Positions 1 to 12,985 of a stretch of DNA of 64,000 nt are shown here, in pieces; within the stretch, counting starts at the first letter, position 1; every line of letters starts with the position of its first letter. The position numbers and the translations under genes were made by a program. Source of the DNA: Nematostella vectensis (lineage: Eukaryota; Cnidaria; Anthozoa; Actiniaria; Edwardsiidae); the NCBI RefSeq assembly GCF_932526225.1, contig NC_064036.1, positions 124,001-188,000 of the forward strand, read 5' to 3'. Below the pieces are notes generated by a model that was given only the letters and a program-made list of their open reading frames with translations, was not told where the DNA came from and did not search any database.

Positions 1-177
1 GAATCTAGTTAGTTATGGTGTGCATAAAATATGTACAGGATCCTGAACAAAGCATGAGCACATCAAAGATGCTGAGAGTACATAAAAATGTCCCTATACC
101 TTCTTTTTATCATGACACACCAAGAACAGTATAATTAAGTATCGATATTTTAAAAAAGAAATAAAGAAAAAAAAATA

Positions 178-250
178 GGCTATCAGCGGGAATCGAACCC
201 GGGTCGCTGCGTTAGTAGTCAAGTGCCCGCAACGAAAGACTAACGTGGCA
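178..250 (-). other. tRNA-like block of satellite A (B-box, T-arm)
   Basis: On the minus strand this 73-nt block ends with a good Pol III B-box match (GGTTCGATTCC, plus-strand 189-199). The T-arm has a 7-nt loop TTCGATT and four of five stem pairs (CCGGG/CCCGC). Upstream lies CTACTAA, which resembles an anticodon loop with U33 and A37. The anticodon stem does not pair, the 3' end TGATAGCC has no matching 5' acceptor strand, and I found no fitting A-box, so it is not a functional tRNA. On the minus strand the block runs straight into a T-rich run. The GTTCGATTC core is kept in most monomers. Types at 3995, 6176, 9993 and 13814 have GGTTCGAGTCC, which still fits the consensus; those at 4540, 6721 and 10538 have lost the second G. 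A 7-bp inverted repeat (CGTTAGT 210-216, ACTAACG 239-245) lies inside the block. Confidence 0.6.
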
Positions 251-331
251 TTGCTGAAGGGAATTGTAATGAAAATTACTTTTAATACTATTGGTATCGT
301 AAACTATCCCAAGCAAAGTCACCATCGGACT

Positions 332-396
332 GGAGGTTACATTCGGGAAAAGCTTCAGGGTTACATTCGGGAATTTGTTTTACGAGTGTAACCTCC
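332..396. repeat. Foldback of GGTTACATTCGGG motifs in satellite A
   Basis: The arms GGAGGTTACA (332-341) and TGTAACCTCC (387-396) are exact reverse complements, and the match extends to 13 of 14 bases. Between them is a second direct copy of GGTTACATTCGGGAA, starting about 25 bases after the first. Downstream come GGTTACAATCG, an inverted CCGAATGTAA in most monomers, and AGTAACATTAGG. Each monomer therefore contains about six diverged direct and inverted copies of one short motif. Many monomers have lost the inverted CCGAA copy and replaced it with a longer T-run, for example near 4785, 6965 and 9145. Confidence 0.7.
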
Positions 397-710
397 AAAA
401 GGTTACAATCGATAATTTTTTTTCCGAATGTAAAATCCAAAAAGTAACATTAGGAAAAATAAAACATTATACTCGGAAAAAAAAGGTATATCAATCTATC
501 GAGCGCTATGCTCTATGTTAGAATCTACTTAATCAAGTTATCCAAGGAATCTAGTTAGTTCTTGTGTGCATAAAATATGTACAGGATCCTGAACAAAGCA
601 TGAGCACATCAAAGATGCTGAGAGTACATAAAAATGTCCCTATACCTTCTTTTTATGTCATGACACACCAAGAACAGTATAATTAAGTATCGATATTTTA
701 AAAAAAAATA

Positions 711-1258
711 GGCTATCAGCGGGAATCGAACCCGGGTCGCTGCGTAAGTAGTCAAGTGCCCGCAACGAAAGACTAACGTGGCATTGCTGAAGGGAATTGT
801 AATGAAAATTACTTTTGATACTATTGGTATCGTAAACTATCCCAAGCAAAGTCACCATCAGACTGGAGGTTACATTCGGGAAAAGCTTCAGGGTTACATT
901 CGGGAATTTGTTTTTACGAGTGTAACCTCCAAAAGGTTACAATCGATAACTTTTTTTCCGAATGTAAATTCCAAAAAGTAACATTAGGAAAAATAAAACA
1001 GTATACTCGGAAAAAAAGGTATATCAATCTATCGAGCGCTATGCTCTATGTTAGAATCTACTTAATCAAGTTATCCAAGGAATCTAGTTAGTTATGGTGT
1101 GCATAAAATATGTACAGGATCCTGAACAAAGCATGAGCACATCAAAGATGCTGAGAGTACATAAAAATGTCCCTATACCTTCTTTTTATGTCATGACACA
1201 CCAAGAACAGTATAATTAAGTATCGATATTTAAAAAAAAAAAGAAAGAAAAAAAAATA
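711..1258 (+). repeat. Representative satellite A monomer (type P)
   Basis: The internal layout of one monomer is as follows. A tRNA-like block read on the minus strand occupies about 711-783. An AT-rich spacer follows, and then a foldback with 10-bp perfect arms (GGAGGTTACA at 865-874, TGTAACCTCC at 921-930). Next come further GTTACA/TGTAA motif copies to about 985 and a short imperfect hairpin around GAGCGCTATGCTC at 1034-1046. The perfect palindrome CAGGATCCTG, which contains a BamHI site, is at 1115-1124. An A/G-only tract at about 1232-1256 closes the unit. A HindIII site (AAGCTT) lies between the foldback arms. Type P is recognised by TAAGTAGTC in the tRNA-like block, GATACTATT in the spacer and a fifth T in TTTTTACGAG. 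Confidence 0.85.
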
Positions 1259-1803
1259 GGCTATCAGCGGGAATCGAACCCGGGTCGCTGCGTTAGTAGT
1301 CAAGTGCCCGCATCGAAAGACTAATGTGGCCTTGCTGAAGGGAATTGTAATGAAAATTACTTTTAATACTATTGGTATCGTAAACTATCCCAAGCAAAGT
1401 CACCATCGGACTGGAGGTTACATTCGGGAAAAGCTTCAGGGTTACATTCGGGAATTTGTTTTACGAGAGTAACCTCCAAAAGGTTACAATCGATATTTTT
1501 TTTTCCGAATGTAAATTCCAAAAAGTAACATTAGGAAAAATAAAACAGTATACTCGGAAAAAAAGGTATATCAATTTTTCGAGCGCTATGCTCTATGTTA
1601 GAATCTACTTAATCAAGTTATCCAAGGAATCTAGTTAGTTCTTGTGTGCATAAAATATGTACAGGATCCTGAACAAAGCATGAGCACATCAAAGATGCTG
1701 AGAGTACATAAAAATGTCCCTATACCTTCTTTTTATGTCATGACACACCAAGAACAGTATAATTAAGTATCGATATTTAAAAAAAAAAAAAGAAACAAAA
1801 ATA

Positions 1804-3448
1804 GGCTATCAGCGGGAATCGAACCCGGGTCGCTGCGTTAGTAGTCAAGTGCCCGCAACGAAAGACTAACGTGGAATTGCTGAAGGGAATTGTAACGAAA
1901 ATTACTTTTAATACTATTGGTATCGTAAACTATCCCAAGCAAAGTCACCATCGGACTGGAGGTTACATTCGGGAAAAGCTTCAGGGTTACATTCGGGAAT
2001 TTGTTTTACGAGTGTAACCTCCAAAAGGTTACAATCGATAATTTTTTTCCGAATGTAAATTCCAAAAAGTAACATTAGTAAAAAATAAAACAGTATACTA
2101 GGAAAAAAAGGTATATCAATCTATCGAGCGCTATGCTCTATGTTAGAATCTACTTAATCAAGTTATCCAAGGAATCTAGTTAGTTCTTGTGTGCATAAAA
2201 TATGTACACGATCCTGAACAAAGAATGAGCACATCAAAGATGCTGAGAGTACATAAAAATGTCCCTATACCTTCTTTTTATCATGACACACCAAGAACAG
2301 TATAATTAAGTATCGATATTTTAAAAAAGAAATAAAGAAAAAAAAAAATAGGCTATCAGCGGGAATCGAACCCGGGTCGCTGCGTTAGTAGTCAAGTGCC
2401 CGCAACGAAAGACTAACGTGGCATTGCTGAAGGGAATTGTAATGAAAATTACTTTTAATACTATTGGTATCGTAAACTATCCCAAGCAAAGTCACCATCG
2501 GACTGGAGGTTACATTCGGGAAAAGCTTCAGGGTTACATTCGGGAATTTGTTTTACGAGTGTAACCTCCAAAAGGTTACAATCGATAATTTTTTTTCCGA
2601 ATGTAAAATCCAAAAAGTAACATTAGGAAAAATAAAACATTATACTCGGAAAAAAAAGGTATATCAATCTATCGAGCGCTATGCTCTATGTTAGAGTCTA
2701 CTTAATCAAGTTATCCAAGGAATCTAGTTAGTTCTTGTGTGCATAAAATATGTACAGGATCCTGAACAAAGCATGAGCACATCAAAGATGCTGAGAGTAC
2801 ATAAAAATGTCCCTATACCTTTTTTTTATGTCATGACACACCAAGAACAGTATAATTTAGTATCGATATTTAAAAAAAAAAAAAAAAGAAAAAAAAAATA
2901 GGCTATCAGCGGGAATCGAACCCGGGTCGCTGCGTAAGTAGTCAAGTGCCCGCAACGAAAGACTAACGTGGCATTGCTGAAGGGAATTGTAATGAAAATT
3001 ACTTTTGATACTATTGGTATCGTAAACTATCCCAAGCAAAGTCAACATCAGACTGGAGGTTACATTCGGGAAAAGCTTCAGGGTTACATTCGGGAATTTG
3101 TTTTTACGAGTGTAACCTCCAAAAGGTTACAATCGATAACTTTTTTTCCGAATGTAAATTCCAAAAAGTAACATTAGGAAAAATAAAACAGTATACTCGG
3201 AAAAAAAGGTATATCAATCTATCGAGCGCTATGCTCTATGTTAGAATCTACTTAATCAAGTTATCCAAGGAATCTAGTTAGTTATGGTGTGCATAAAATA
3301 TGTACAGGATCCTGAACAAAGCATGAGCACATCAAAGATGCTGAGAGTACATAAAAATGTCCCTATACCTTCTTTTTATGTCATGACACACCAAGAACAG
3401 TATAATTAAGTATCGATATTTAAAAAAAAAAAGAAAGAAAAAAAAATA
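1804..3448 (+). repeat. Satellite A trimer R-Z-P, copy 1
   Basis: This block of three monomers reappears at 23621-25263 with a constant offset of 21,816-21,817 bp (1804 to 23621, 2351 to 24168, 2901 to 24717). Both copies share rare variants: AAAGAATGAG instead of AAAGCATGAG, and TTAGAGTCTAC instead of TTAGAATCTAC. It is best read as a block copied or displaced over about 40 monomers. Confidence 0.7.
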
Positions 3449-5220
3449 GGCTATCAGCGGGAATCGAACCCGGGTCGCTGCGTTAGTAGTCAAGTGCCCG
3501 CATCGAAAGACTAATGTGGCCTTGCTGAAGGGAATTGTAATGAAAATTACTTTTAATACTATTGGTATCGTAAACTATCCCAAGCAAAGTCACCATCGGA
3601 CTGGAGGTTACATTCGGGAAAAGCTTCAGGGTTACATTCGGGAATTTGTTTTACGAGAGTAACCTCCAAAAGGTTACAATCGATAATTTTTTTTCCGAAT
3701 GTAAATTCCAAAAAGTAACATTAGGAAAAATAAAACAGTATACTCGGAAAAAAAGGTATATCAATTTTTCGAGCGCTATGCTCTATGTTAGAATCTACTT
3801 AATCAAGTTATCCAAGGAATCTAGTTAGTTCTTGTGTGCATAAAATATGTACAGGATCCTGAACAAAGCATGAGCACATCAAAGATGCTGAGAGTACATA
3901 AAAATGTCCCTATACCTTCTTTTTATGTCATGACACACCAAGAACAGTATAATTAAGTATCGATATTTAAAAAAAAAAAAAAGAAAAAAAAATAGGCTAT
4001 CAGCGGGACTCGAACCCGGGTGGCTGGGTTAGTAGTCAAGTGCCCGCAACGAAAGACTAACGTGGCCTTGCTGAAGGGAATTGTAATGAAAATTACTTTT
4101 AATACTATTGGTATCGTAAACTATCCCAAGCAAAGTCACCATCGGACTGGAGGTTACATTCGGGAAAAACTTCAGGGTTACATTCGGGAATTTGTTTTAC
4201 GAGAGTAACCTCCAAAAGGTTACAATCGATAATTTTTTTTCGGAATGTAAATTCCAAAAAGTAACATTAGGAAAAATAAAACATTATACTCGGAAAAAAA
4301 GGTATATCAATCTATCCAGCGCTATGCTCTATGTTAAAATCTACTTAATCAAGTTATCCAAGGAACCTAGTTAGTTCTTGTGTGCATAAAATATGTACAG
4401 GATCCTGAACAAAGCATGAGCACATCAAAGATGCTGAGAGTACATAAAAATGTCCCTATACCTTCTTTTTATGTCATGACACACCAAGAACAGTATAATT
4501 AAGTATCGATATTTAAAAAAAAAAAAAGAAACAAAAATAGGCTATAAGCGGGAATCGAACGTGGGTCGCTGCGTTAGTAGTCAAGTGCCCGCAACGAAAG
4601 ACTATCGTGGCATTGCTGAAGGGAATTGTAATGAAAATTACTTTTAATACTATTGGTATCGTAAACTATCCCAAGCAAATTCACCATCGGACTGGAGGTT
4701 ACATTCGGGAAAAGCTTCAGGGTTACATTCGGGAATTTGTTTTACGAGTGTAACCTCCAAAAGGTTACAATCGATAATTTTTTTTTTGTAAATTCCAAAA
4801 AGTAACATTAGGAAAAATAAAAAATTATACTCGAAAAAAAAGGTATATCAATCTATCGAGCGCTATGCTCTATGTTAGAATCTACTTAATCAAGTTATCC
4901 AAGGAATCTAGTTAATTCTTGTGTGCATAAAATATGTACAGGATCCTGAACAAAGCATGAGCACATCAAAGATGCTGAGAGTACATAAAAATGTCCCTTT
5001 ACCTTCTTTTTATGTCATGACACACCAAGAACAGTATAATTAAGTATCGGTATTTAAAAAAAAAAGAAAGAAAAAAAAATAGGCTATCAGCAGGAATCGA
5101 ACCCGGGTCGCTGCGTTAGTAGTCAAGTGCCCGCAACGAAAGACTATCGTGGCATTGCTGAAGGGAATTGTAATGAAAATTACTTTTAATACTATTGGTA
5201 TCGTAAACTATCCCAAGCAA
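3040..5220 (+). repeat. Satellite A four-monomer duplication, copy 1
   Basis: Sequence here matches the following 2.18 kb at a constant offset of 2,181 bp: phase marks 3449, 3995, 4540 and 5082 correspond to 5630, 6176, 6721 and 7263. Shared rare variants include the GGGACTCGAACCCGGGTGG form of the tRNA-like block, AACGTGGGTCGC, and CAAATTCACC. The ends given are approximate and are set where shared variants stop. Confidence 0.75.
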
Positions 5221-7400
5221 AGTCACCATCGGACTGGAGGTTACATTCGGGAAAAGCTTCAGGGTTACATTCGGGAATTTGTTTTTACGAGTGTAACCTC
5301 CAAAAGGTTACAATCGATAACTTTTTTTCCGAATGTAAATTCCAAAAAGTAACATTAGGAAAAATAAAACAGTATACTCGGAAAAAAAGGTATATCAATC
5401 TATCGAGCGCTATGCTCTATGTTAGAATCTACTTAATCAAGTTATCCAAGGAATCTAGTTAGTTATGGTGTGCATAAAATATGTACAGGATCCTGAACAA
5501 AGCATGAGCACATCAAAGATGCTGAGAGTACATAAAAATGTCCCTATACCTTCTTTTTATGTCATGACACACCAAGAACAGTATAATTAAGTATCGATAT
5601 TTAAAAAAAAAAAGAAAGAAAAAAAAATAGGCTATCAGCGGGAATCGAACCCGGGTCGCTGCGTTAGTAGTCAAGTGCCCGCATCGAAAGACTAATGTGG
5701 CCTTGCTGAAGGGAATTGTAATGAAAATTACTTTTAATACTATTGGTATCGTAAACTATCCCAAGCAAAGTCACCATCGGACTGGAGGTTACATTCGGGA
5801 AAAGCTTCAGGGTTACATTCGGGAATTTGTTTTACGAGAGTAACCTCCAAAAGGTTACAATCGATAATTTTTTTTCCGAATGTAAATTCCAAAAAGTAAC
5901 ATTAGGAAAAATAAAACAGTATACTCGGAAAAAAAGGTATATCAATTTTTCGAGCGCTATGCTCTATGTTAGAATCTACTTAATCAAGTTATCCAAGGAA
6001 TCTAGTTAGTTCTTGTGTGCATAAAATATGTACAGGATCCTGAACAAAGCATGAGCACATCAAAGATGCTGAGAGTACATAAAAATGTCCCTATACCTTC
6101 TTTTTATGTCATGACACACCAAGAACAGTATAATTAAGTATCGATATTTAAAAAAAAAAAAAAGAAAAAAAAATAGGCTATCAGCGGGACTCGAACCCGG
6201 GTGGCTGGGTTAGTAGTCAAGTGCCCGCAACGAAAGACTAACGTGGCCTTGCTGAAGGGAATTGTAATGAAAATTACTTTTAATACTATTGGTATCGTAA
6301 ACTATCCCAAGCAAAGTCACCATCGGACTGGAGGTTACATTCGGGAAAAACTTCAGGGTTACATTCGGGAATTTGTTTTACGAGAGTAACCTCCAAAAGG
6401 TTACAATCGATAATTTTTTTTCGGAATGTAAATTCCAAAAAGTAACATTAGGAAAAATAAAACAGTATACTCGGAAAAAAAGGTATATCAATCTATCCAG
6501 CGCTATGCTCTATGTTAAAATCTACTTAATCAAGTTATCCAAGGAACCTAGTTAGTTCTTGTGTGCATAAAATATGTACAGGATCCTGAACAAAGCATGA
6601 GCACATCAAAGATGCTGAGAGTACATAAAAATGTCCCTATACCTTCTTTTTATGTCATGACACACCAAGAACAGTATAATTAAGTATCGATATTTAAAAA
6701 AAAAAAAAGAAACAAAAATAGGCTATAAGCGGGAATCGAACGTGGGTCGCTGCGTTAGTAGTCAAGTGCCCGCAACGAAAGACTATCGTGGCATTGCTGA
6801 AGGGAATTGTAATGAAAATTACTTTTAATACTATTGGTATCGTAAACTATCCCAAGCAAATTCACCATCGGACTGGAGGTTACATTCGGGAAAAGCTTCA
6901 GGGTTACATTCGGGAATTTGTTTTACGAGTGTAACCTCCAAAAGGTTACAATCGATAATTTTTTTTTTGTAAATTCCAAAAAGTAACATTAGGAAAAATA
7001 AAAAATTATACTCGAAAAAAAAGGTATATCAATCTATCGAGCGCTATGCTCTATGTTAGAATCTACTTAATCAAGTTATCCAAGGAATCTAGTTAATTCT
7101 TGTGTGCATAAAATATGTACAGGATCCTGAACAAAGCATGAGCACATCAAAGATGCTGAGAGTACATAAAAATGTCCCTTTACCTTCTTTTTATGTCATG
7201 ACACACCAAGAACAGTATAATTAAGTATCGGTATTTAAAAAAAAAAGAAAGAAAAAAAAATAGGCTATCAGCAGGAATCGAACCCGGGTCGCTGCGTTAG
7301 TAGTCAAGTGCCCGCAACGAAAGACTATCGTGGCATTGCTGAAGGGAATTGTAATGAAAATTACTTTTAATACTATTGGTATCGTAAACTATCCCAAGCA
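5221..7400 (+). repeat. Satellite A four-monomer duplication, copy 2
   Basis: This is the second copy of the 2.18 kb block. The match to copy 1 ends within the monomer starting at 7263, which reads CAAATTCACC where the monomer at 5082 reads CAAAGTCACC, and which also carries a private ATTCAGGAAAAG. One visible difference inside the block is AAACAGTATACTC near 6461 against AAACATTATACTC near 4280. Confidence 0.7.
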
Positions 7401-9165
7401 AATTCACCATCGGACTGGAGGTTACATTCAGGAAAAGCTTCAGGGTTACATTCGGGAATTTGTTTTACGAGTGTAACCTCCAAAAGGTTACAATCGATAA
7501 TTTTTTTTCCGAATGTAAATTCCAAAAAGTAACATTAGGAAAAATAAAACAGTATACTCGGAAAAAAAGGTATATCAATCTATCGAGCGCTATGCTCTAT
7601 GTTAGAATCTACTTAATCAAGTTATCCAAGGAATCTAGTTAGTTCTTGTGTGCATAAAATATGTACAGGATCCTGAACAAAGCATGAGCACATCAAAGAT
7701 GCTGAGAGTACATAAAAATGTCCCTATACCTTCTTTTTATGTCATGACACACCAAGTACAGTATAATTAAGTATCGATATTTAAAAAAAAATAAATAAAG
7801 AAAAAAAAATAGGCTATCAGCGGGAATCGAACTCGGGTCGCTGCGTTAGTAGTCAAGTGCCCGCAACGAAAGACTAACGTGGCATTGCTGAAGGGTATTG
7901 TAATGAAAATTACTTTTAATACTATTGGTATCGTAAACTATCCCAAGCAAAGTCACCATCGGACTGGAGGTTACATTCGGGAAAAGCTTCAGGGTTACAT
8001 TCGGGAATTTGTTTTACGAGTGTAACCTCCAAAAGGTTACAATCGATAATTTTTTTTTCGAATGTAAATTCCAAAAAGTAACATTAGGAAAAATAAAACA
8101 GTATACTCGGAAAAAAAGGTATATCAATCTATCGAGCGCTATGCTCTATGTTAGAATCTACTTAATTAAGTTATCCAAGGAATCTAGTTAGTTCTTGTGT
8201 GCATAAAATATGTACAGGATCCTGAACAAAGCATGAGCACATCAAAGATGCTGAGAGTACATAAAATTGTCCCTATACCTTCTTTTTATGTCATGACACA
8301 CCAAGAACAGTATAATTAAGTATCGATATTTAAAAAAAAATAAAGAAAAAAAATAGGCTATCAGCGGGAATCGAACACGGGTCGCTGAGTTAGTAGTCAA
8401 GTGCCCGCAACGAAAGACTAACGTGGAATTGCTGAAGGGAATTGTAATGAAAATTACTTTTAATACTATTGGTATCGTAAACTATCCCAAGCAAAGTCAC
8501 CATCGGACTGGAGGTTACATTCGGGAAAAGCTTCAGTGTTACATTCGGGAATTTGTTTTACGAGTGTAACCTCCAAAAGGTTACAATCGATAATTTTTTT
8601 TCCGAATGTAAATTCCAAAAAGTAACATTAGGAAAAATAAAACAGTATACTCGGAAAAAAAGGTATATCAATCTATCGAGCGCTATGCTCTATGTTAGAA
8701 TCTACTTAATCAAGTTATCCAAGGAATCTAGTTAGTTCTTGTGTGCATAAAATATGTACAGGATCCTGAACAAAGCATGAGCACATCAAAGATGCTGAGA
8801 GTACATAAAAATGTCCCTATACCTTCTTTTTATGTCAAGACACACCAAGAACAGTATAATTAAGTATCGATATTTAAAAATAAAAGAAAGAAAAAAAAAA
8901 ATAGGCTATCAGCGGGAATCGAACCCGGGTCGCTGCGTTAGTAGTCAAGTGCCCGCAACGAAAGACTAACGTGGCATTGCTGAAGTGAATTGTAATGAAA
9001 ATTACTTTTAATACTATTGGTATCGTAAACTATCCCAAGCAAAGTCACCATCGGACTAGAGGTTACATTCGGGAGAAGCTTCAGGGTTACATTCGGGAAT
9101 TTGTTTTACGAGTGTAACCTCCAAAAGGTTACAATCGATGATTTTTTTTTTGTAAATTCCAAAAA
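5350..9165 (+). repeat. Satellite A seven-monomer duplication, copy 1
   Basis: Seven monomers (phase marks 5630, 6176, 6721, 7263, 7812, 8356, 8904) match the next seven at an offset of 3,817-3,819 bp. The two copies share many variants that are rare elsewhere, such as AAGTACAGTATAAT near 7755, ATAAAATTGTCCC near 8262, TCAGTGTTACATT near 8534 and GGAGAAGCTTC near 9073. The boundaries are approximate. Confidence 0.85.
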
Positions 9166-12100
9166 GTAACATTAGGAAAAATAAAACAGTATACTCGGAA
9201 AAAAAGGTATATCAATCTATCGAGCGCTATGCTCTATGTTAGAATCTACTTAATCAAGTTATCCAAGGAATCTAGTTAGTTATGGTGTGCATAAAATATG
9301 TACAGGATCCTGAACAAAGCATGAGCACATCAAAGATGCTGAGAGTACATAAAAATGTCCCTATACCTTCTTTTTATGTCATGACACACCAAGAACAGTA
9401 TAATTAAGTATCGATATTTAAAAAAAAAAAGAAAGAGAAAAAAATAGGCTATCAGCGGGAATCGAACCCGGGTCGCTGCGTTAGTAGTCAAGTGCCCGCA
9501 TCGAAAGACTAATGTGGCCTTGCTGAAGGGAATTGTAATGAAAATTACTTTTAATACTATTGGTATCGTAAACTATCCCAAGCAAAGTCACCATCGGACT
9601 GGAGGTTACATTCGGGAAAAGCTTCAGGGTTACATTCGGGAATTTGTTTTACGAGAGTAACCTCCAAAAGGTTACAATCGATAATTTTTTTTCCGAATGT
9701 AAATTCCAAAAAGTAACATTAGGAAAAATAAAACAGTATACTCGGAAAAAAAGGTATATCAATTTTTCGAGCGCTATGCTCTATGTTAGAATCTACTTAA
9801 TCAAGTTATCTAAGGAATCTAGTTAGTTCTTGTGTGCATAAAATATGTACAGGATCCTGAACAAAGCATGAGCACATCAAAGATGCTGAGAGTACATAAA
9901 AATGTCCCTATACCTTCTTTTTATGTCATGACACACCAAGAACAGTATAATTAAGTATCGATATTTAAAAAAAAAAAAAAGAAAAAAAAATAGGCTATCA
10001 GCGGGACTCGAACCCGGGTGGCTGGGTTAGTAGTCAAGTGCCCGCAACGAAAGACTAACGTGGCCTTGCTGAAGGGAATTGTAATGAAAATTACTTTTAA
10101 TACTATTGGTATCGTAAACTATCCCAAGCAAAGTCACCATCGGACTGGAGGTTACATTCGGGAAAAACTTCAGGGTTACATTCGGGAATTTGTTTTACGA
10201 GAGTAACCTCCAAAAGGTTACAATCGATAATTTTTTTTCGGAATGTAAATTCCAAAAAGTAACATTAGGAAAAATAAAACAGTATACTCGGAAAAAAAGG
10301 TATATCAATCTATCCAGCGCTATGCTCTATGTTAAAATCTACTTAATCAAGTTATCCAAGGAACCTAGTTAGTTCTTGTGTGCATAAAATATGTACAGGA
10401 TCCTGAACAAAGCATGAGCACATCAAAGATGCTGAGAGTACATAAAAATGTCCCTATACCTTCTTTTTATGTCATGACACACCAAGAACAGTATAATTAA
10501 GTATCGATATTTAAAAAAAAAAAAAGAAACAAAAATAGGCTATAAGCGGGAATCGAACGTGGGTCGCTGCGTTAGTAGTCAAGTGCCCGCAACGAAAGAC
10601 TATCGTGGCATTGCTGAAGGGAATTGTAATGAAAATTACTTTTAATACTATTGGTATCGTAAACTATCCCAAGCAAATTCACCATTGGACTGGAGGTTAC
10701 ATTCGGGAAAAGCTTCAGGGTTACATTCGGGAATTTGTTTTACGAGTGTAACCTCCAAAAGGTTACAATCGATAATTTTTTTTTTGTAAATTCCAAAAAG
10801 TAACATTAGGAAAAATAAAAAATTATACTCGAAAAAAAAGGTATATCAATCTATCGAGCGCTATGCTCTATGTTAGAATCTACTTAATCAAGTTATCCAA
10901 GGAATCTAGTTAATTCTTGTGTGCATAAAATATGTACAGGATCCTGAACAAAGCATGAGCACATCAAAGATGCTGAGAGTACATAAAAATGTCCCTTTAC
11001 CTTCTTTTTATGTCATGACACACCAAGAACAGTATAATTAAGTATCGGTATTTAAAAAAAAAAAAGAAAGAAAAAAAAATAGGCTATCAGCAGGAATCGA
11101 ACCCGGGTCGCTGCGTTAGTAGTCAAGTGCCCGCAACGAAAGACTATCGTGGCATTGCTGAAGGGAATTGTAATGAAAATTACTTTTAATACTATTGGTA
11201 TCGTAAACTATCCCAAGCAAATTCACCATCGGACTGGAGGTTACATTCAGGAAAAGCTTCAGGGTTACATTCGGGAATTTGTTTTACGAGTGTAACCTCC
11301 AAAAGGTTACAATCGATAATTTTTTTTCCGAATGTAAATTCCAAAAAGTAACATTAGGAAAAATAAAACAGTATACTCGGAAAAAAAGGTATATCAATCT
11401 ATCGAGCGCTATGCTCTATGTTAGAATCTACTTAATCAAGTTATCCAAGGAATCTAGTTAGTTCTTGTGTGCATAAAATATGTACAGGATCCTGAACAAA
11501 GCATGAGCACATCAAAGATGCTGAGAGTACATAAAAATGTCCCTATACCTTCTTTTTATGTCATGACACACCAAGTACAGTATAATTAAGTATCGATATT
11601 TAAAAAAAAATAAATAAAGAAAAAAAAATAGGCTATCAGCGGGAATCGAACTCGGGTCGCTGCGTTAGTAGTCAAGTGCCCGCAACGAAAGACTAACGTG
11701 GCATTGCTGAAGGGTATTGTAATGAAAATTACTTTTAATACTATTGGTATCGTAAACTATCCCAAGCAAAGTCACCATCGGACTGGAGGTTACATTCGGG
11801 AAAAGCTTCAGGGTTACATTCGGGAATTTGTTTTACGAGTGTAACCTCCAAAAGGTTACAATCGATAATTTTTTTTTCGAATGTAAATTCCAAAAAGTAA
11901 CATTAGGAAAAATAAAACAGTATACTCGGAAAAAAAGGTATATCAATCTATCGAGCGCTATGCTCTATGTTAGAATCTACTTAATTAAGTTATCCAAGGA
12001 ATCTAGTTAGTTCTTGTGTGCATAAAATATGTACAGGATCCTGAACAAAGCATGAGCACATCAAAGATGCTGAGAGTACATAAAATTGTCCCTATACCTT

Positions 12101-12985
12101 CTTTTTATGTCATGACACACCAAGAACAGTATAATTAAGTATCGATATTTAAAAAAAAATAAAGAAAAAAAATAGGCTATCAGCGGGAATCGAACACGGG
12201 TCGCTGAGTTAGTAGTCAAGTGCTCGCAACGAAAGACTAACGTGGAATTGCTGAAGGGAATTGTAATGAAAATTACTTTTAATACTATTGGTATCGTAAA
12301 CTATCCCAAGCAAAGTCACCATCGGACTGGAGGTTACATTCGGGAAAAGCTTCAGTGTTACATTCGGGAATTTGTTTTACGAGTGTAACCTCCAAAAGGT
12401 TACAATCGATAATTTTTTTTCCGAATGTAAATTCCAAAAAGTAACATTAGGAAAAATAAAACAGTATACTCGGAAAAAAAGGTATATCAATCTATCGAGC
12501 GCTATGCTCTATGTTAGAATCTACTTAATCAAGTTATCCAAGGAATCTAGTTAGTTCTTGTGTGCATAAAATATGTACAGGATCCTGAACAAAGCATGAG
12601 CACATCAAAGATGCTGAGAGTACATAAAAATGTCCCTATACCTTCTTTTTATGTCAAGACACACCAAGAACAGTATAATTAAGTATCGATATTTAAAAAT
12701 AAAAGAAAGAAAAAAAAAAATAGGCTATCAGCGGGAATCGAACCCGGGTCGCTGCGTTAGTAGTCAAGTGCCCGCAACGAAAGACTAACGTGGCATTGCT
12801 GAAGTGAATTGTAATGAAAATTACTTTTAATACTATTGGTATCGTAAACTATCCCAAGCAAAGTCACCATCGGACTAGAGGTTACATTCGGGAGAAGCTT
12901 CAGGGTTACATTCGGGAATTTGTTTTACGAGTGTAACCTCCAAAAGGTTACAATCGATGATTTTTTTTTTGTAAATTCCAAAAAG
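9166..12985 (+). repeat. Satellite A seven-monomer duplication, copy 2
   Basis: Phase marks 9447, 9993, 10538, 11082, 11631, 12175 and 12723 pair with those of copy 1. I noticed only a few substitutions, including ACCATTGGAC near 10683 against ACCATCGGAC and GTGCTCGC near 12221 against GTGCCCGC, plus A-tract length changes. That implies over 99% identity by eye. The match fades between about 12,985 and 13,100, where this copy reads TTGTGTGAATAAAA. Confidence 0.85.

Larger units (their letters stand above)
1..3448 (+). repeat. Satellite A: Z-P-Q-R-Z-P higher-order run
   Basis: Six monomers follow the order Z (178), P (711), Q (1259), R (1804), Z (2351), P (2901), with Q again at 3449. Z lacks GT in TATGTCATG, has TTTTAAAAAAGAAATAAAG before the tRNA-like block, and ends with AAAATCC and CATTATACTCGG. 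Q has CATCGAAAG, AGAGTAACC and AATTTTTCGAG. R has GAAACAAAAATAGG, TGTAACG and ACTAGG. The P-Q pair at 711-1803 recurs at 2901-3994 with an offset of 2,190 bp, which is four monomers. Confidence 0.75.

Noticed and set aside
178-250. A genuine tRNA gene (possible serine-type ACT anticodon from CTACTAA).
   Set aside because: The acceptor and anticodon stems do not pair and no A-box is present. Only the T-arm is convincing.
178-250. A hammerhead ribozyme, since many animal satellites carry one (CGAAAG lies at 233-238).
   Set aside because: No CTGATGA core was found at the required distance on either strand in satellite A or B.
341-360. A CENP-B box in satellite A, around ATTCGGGAAAAGC or, on the minus strand, CTTTCGTTGCGGGC.
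   Set aside because: Neither fits NTTCGNNNNANNCGGGN; the spacing between TTCG and CGGG and the central A are wrong.
778-1638. Recurrent 60-67-codon frames in satellite A, such as 778-981 and 1456-1638, as a gene family.
   Set aside because: They recur once per monomer, overlap foldbacks and T-runs, change frame with single-base A or T length differences, and encode low-complexity peptides.
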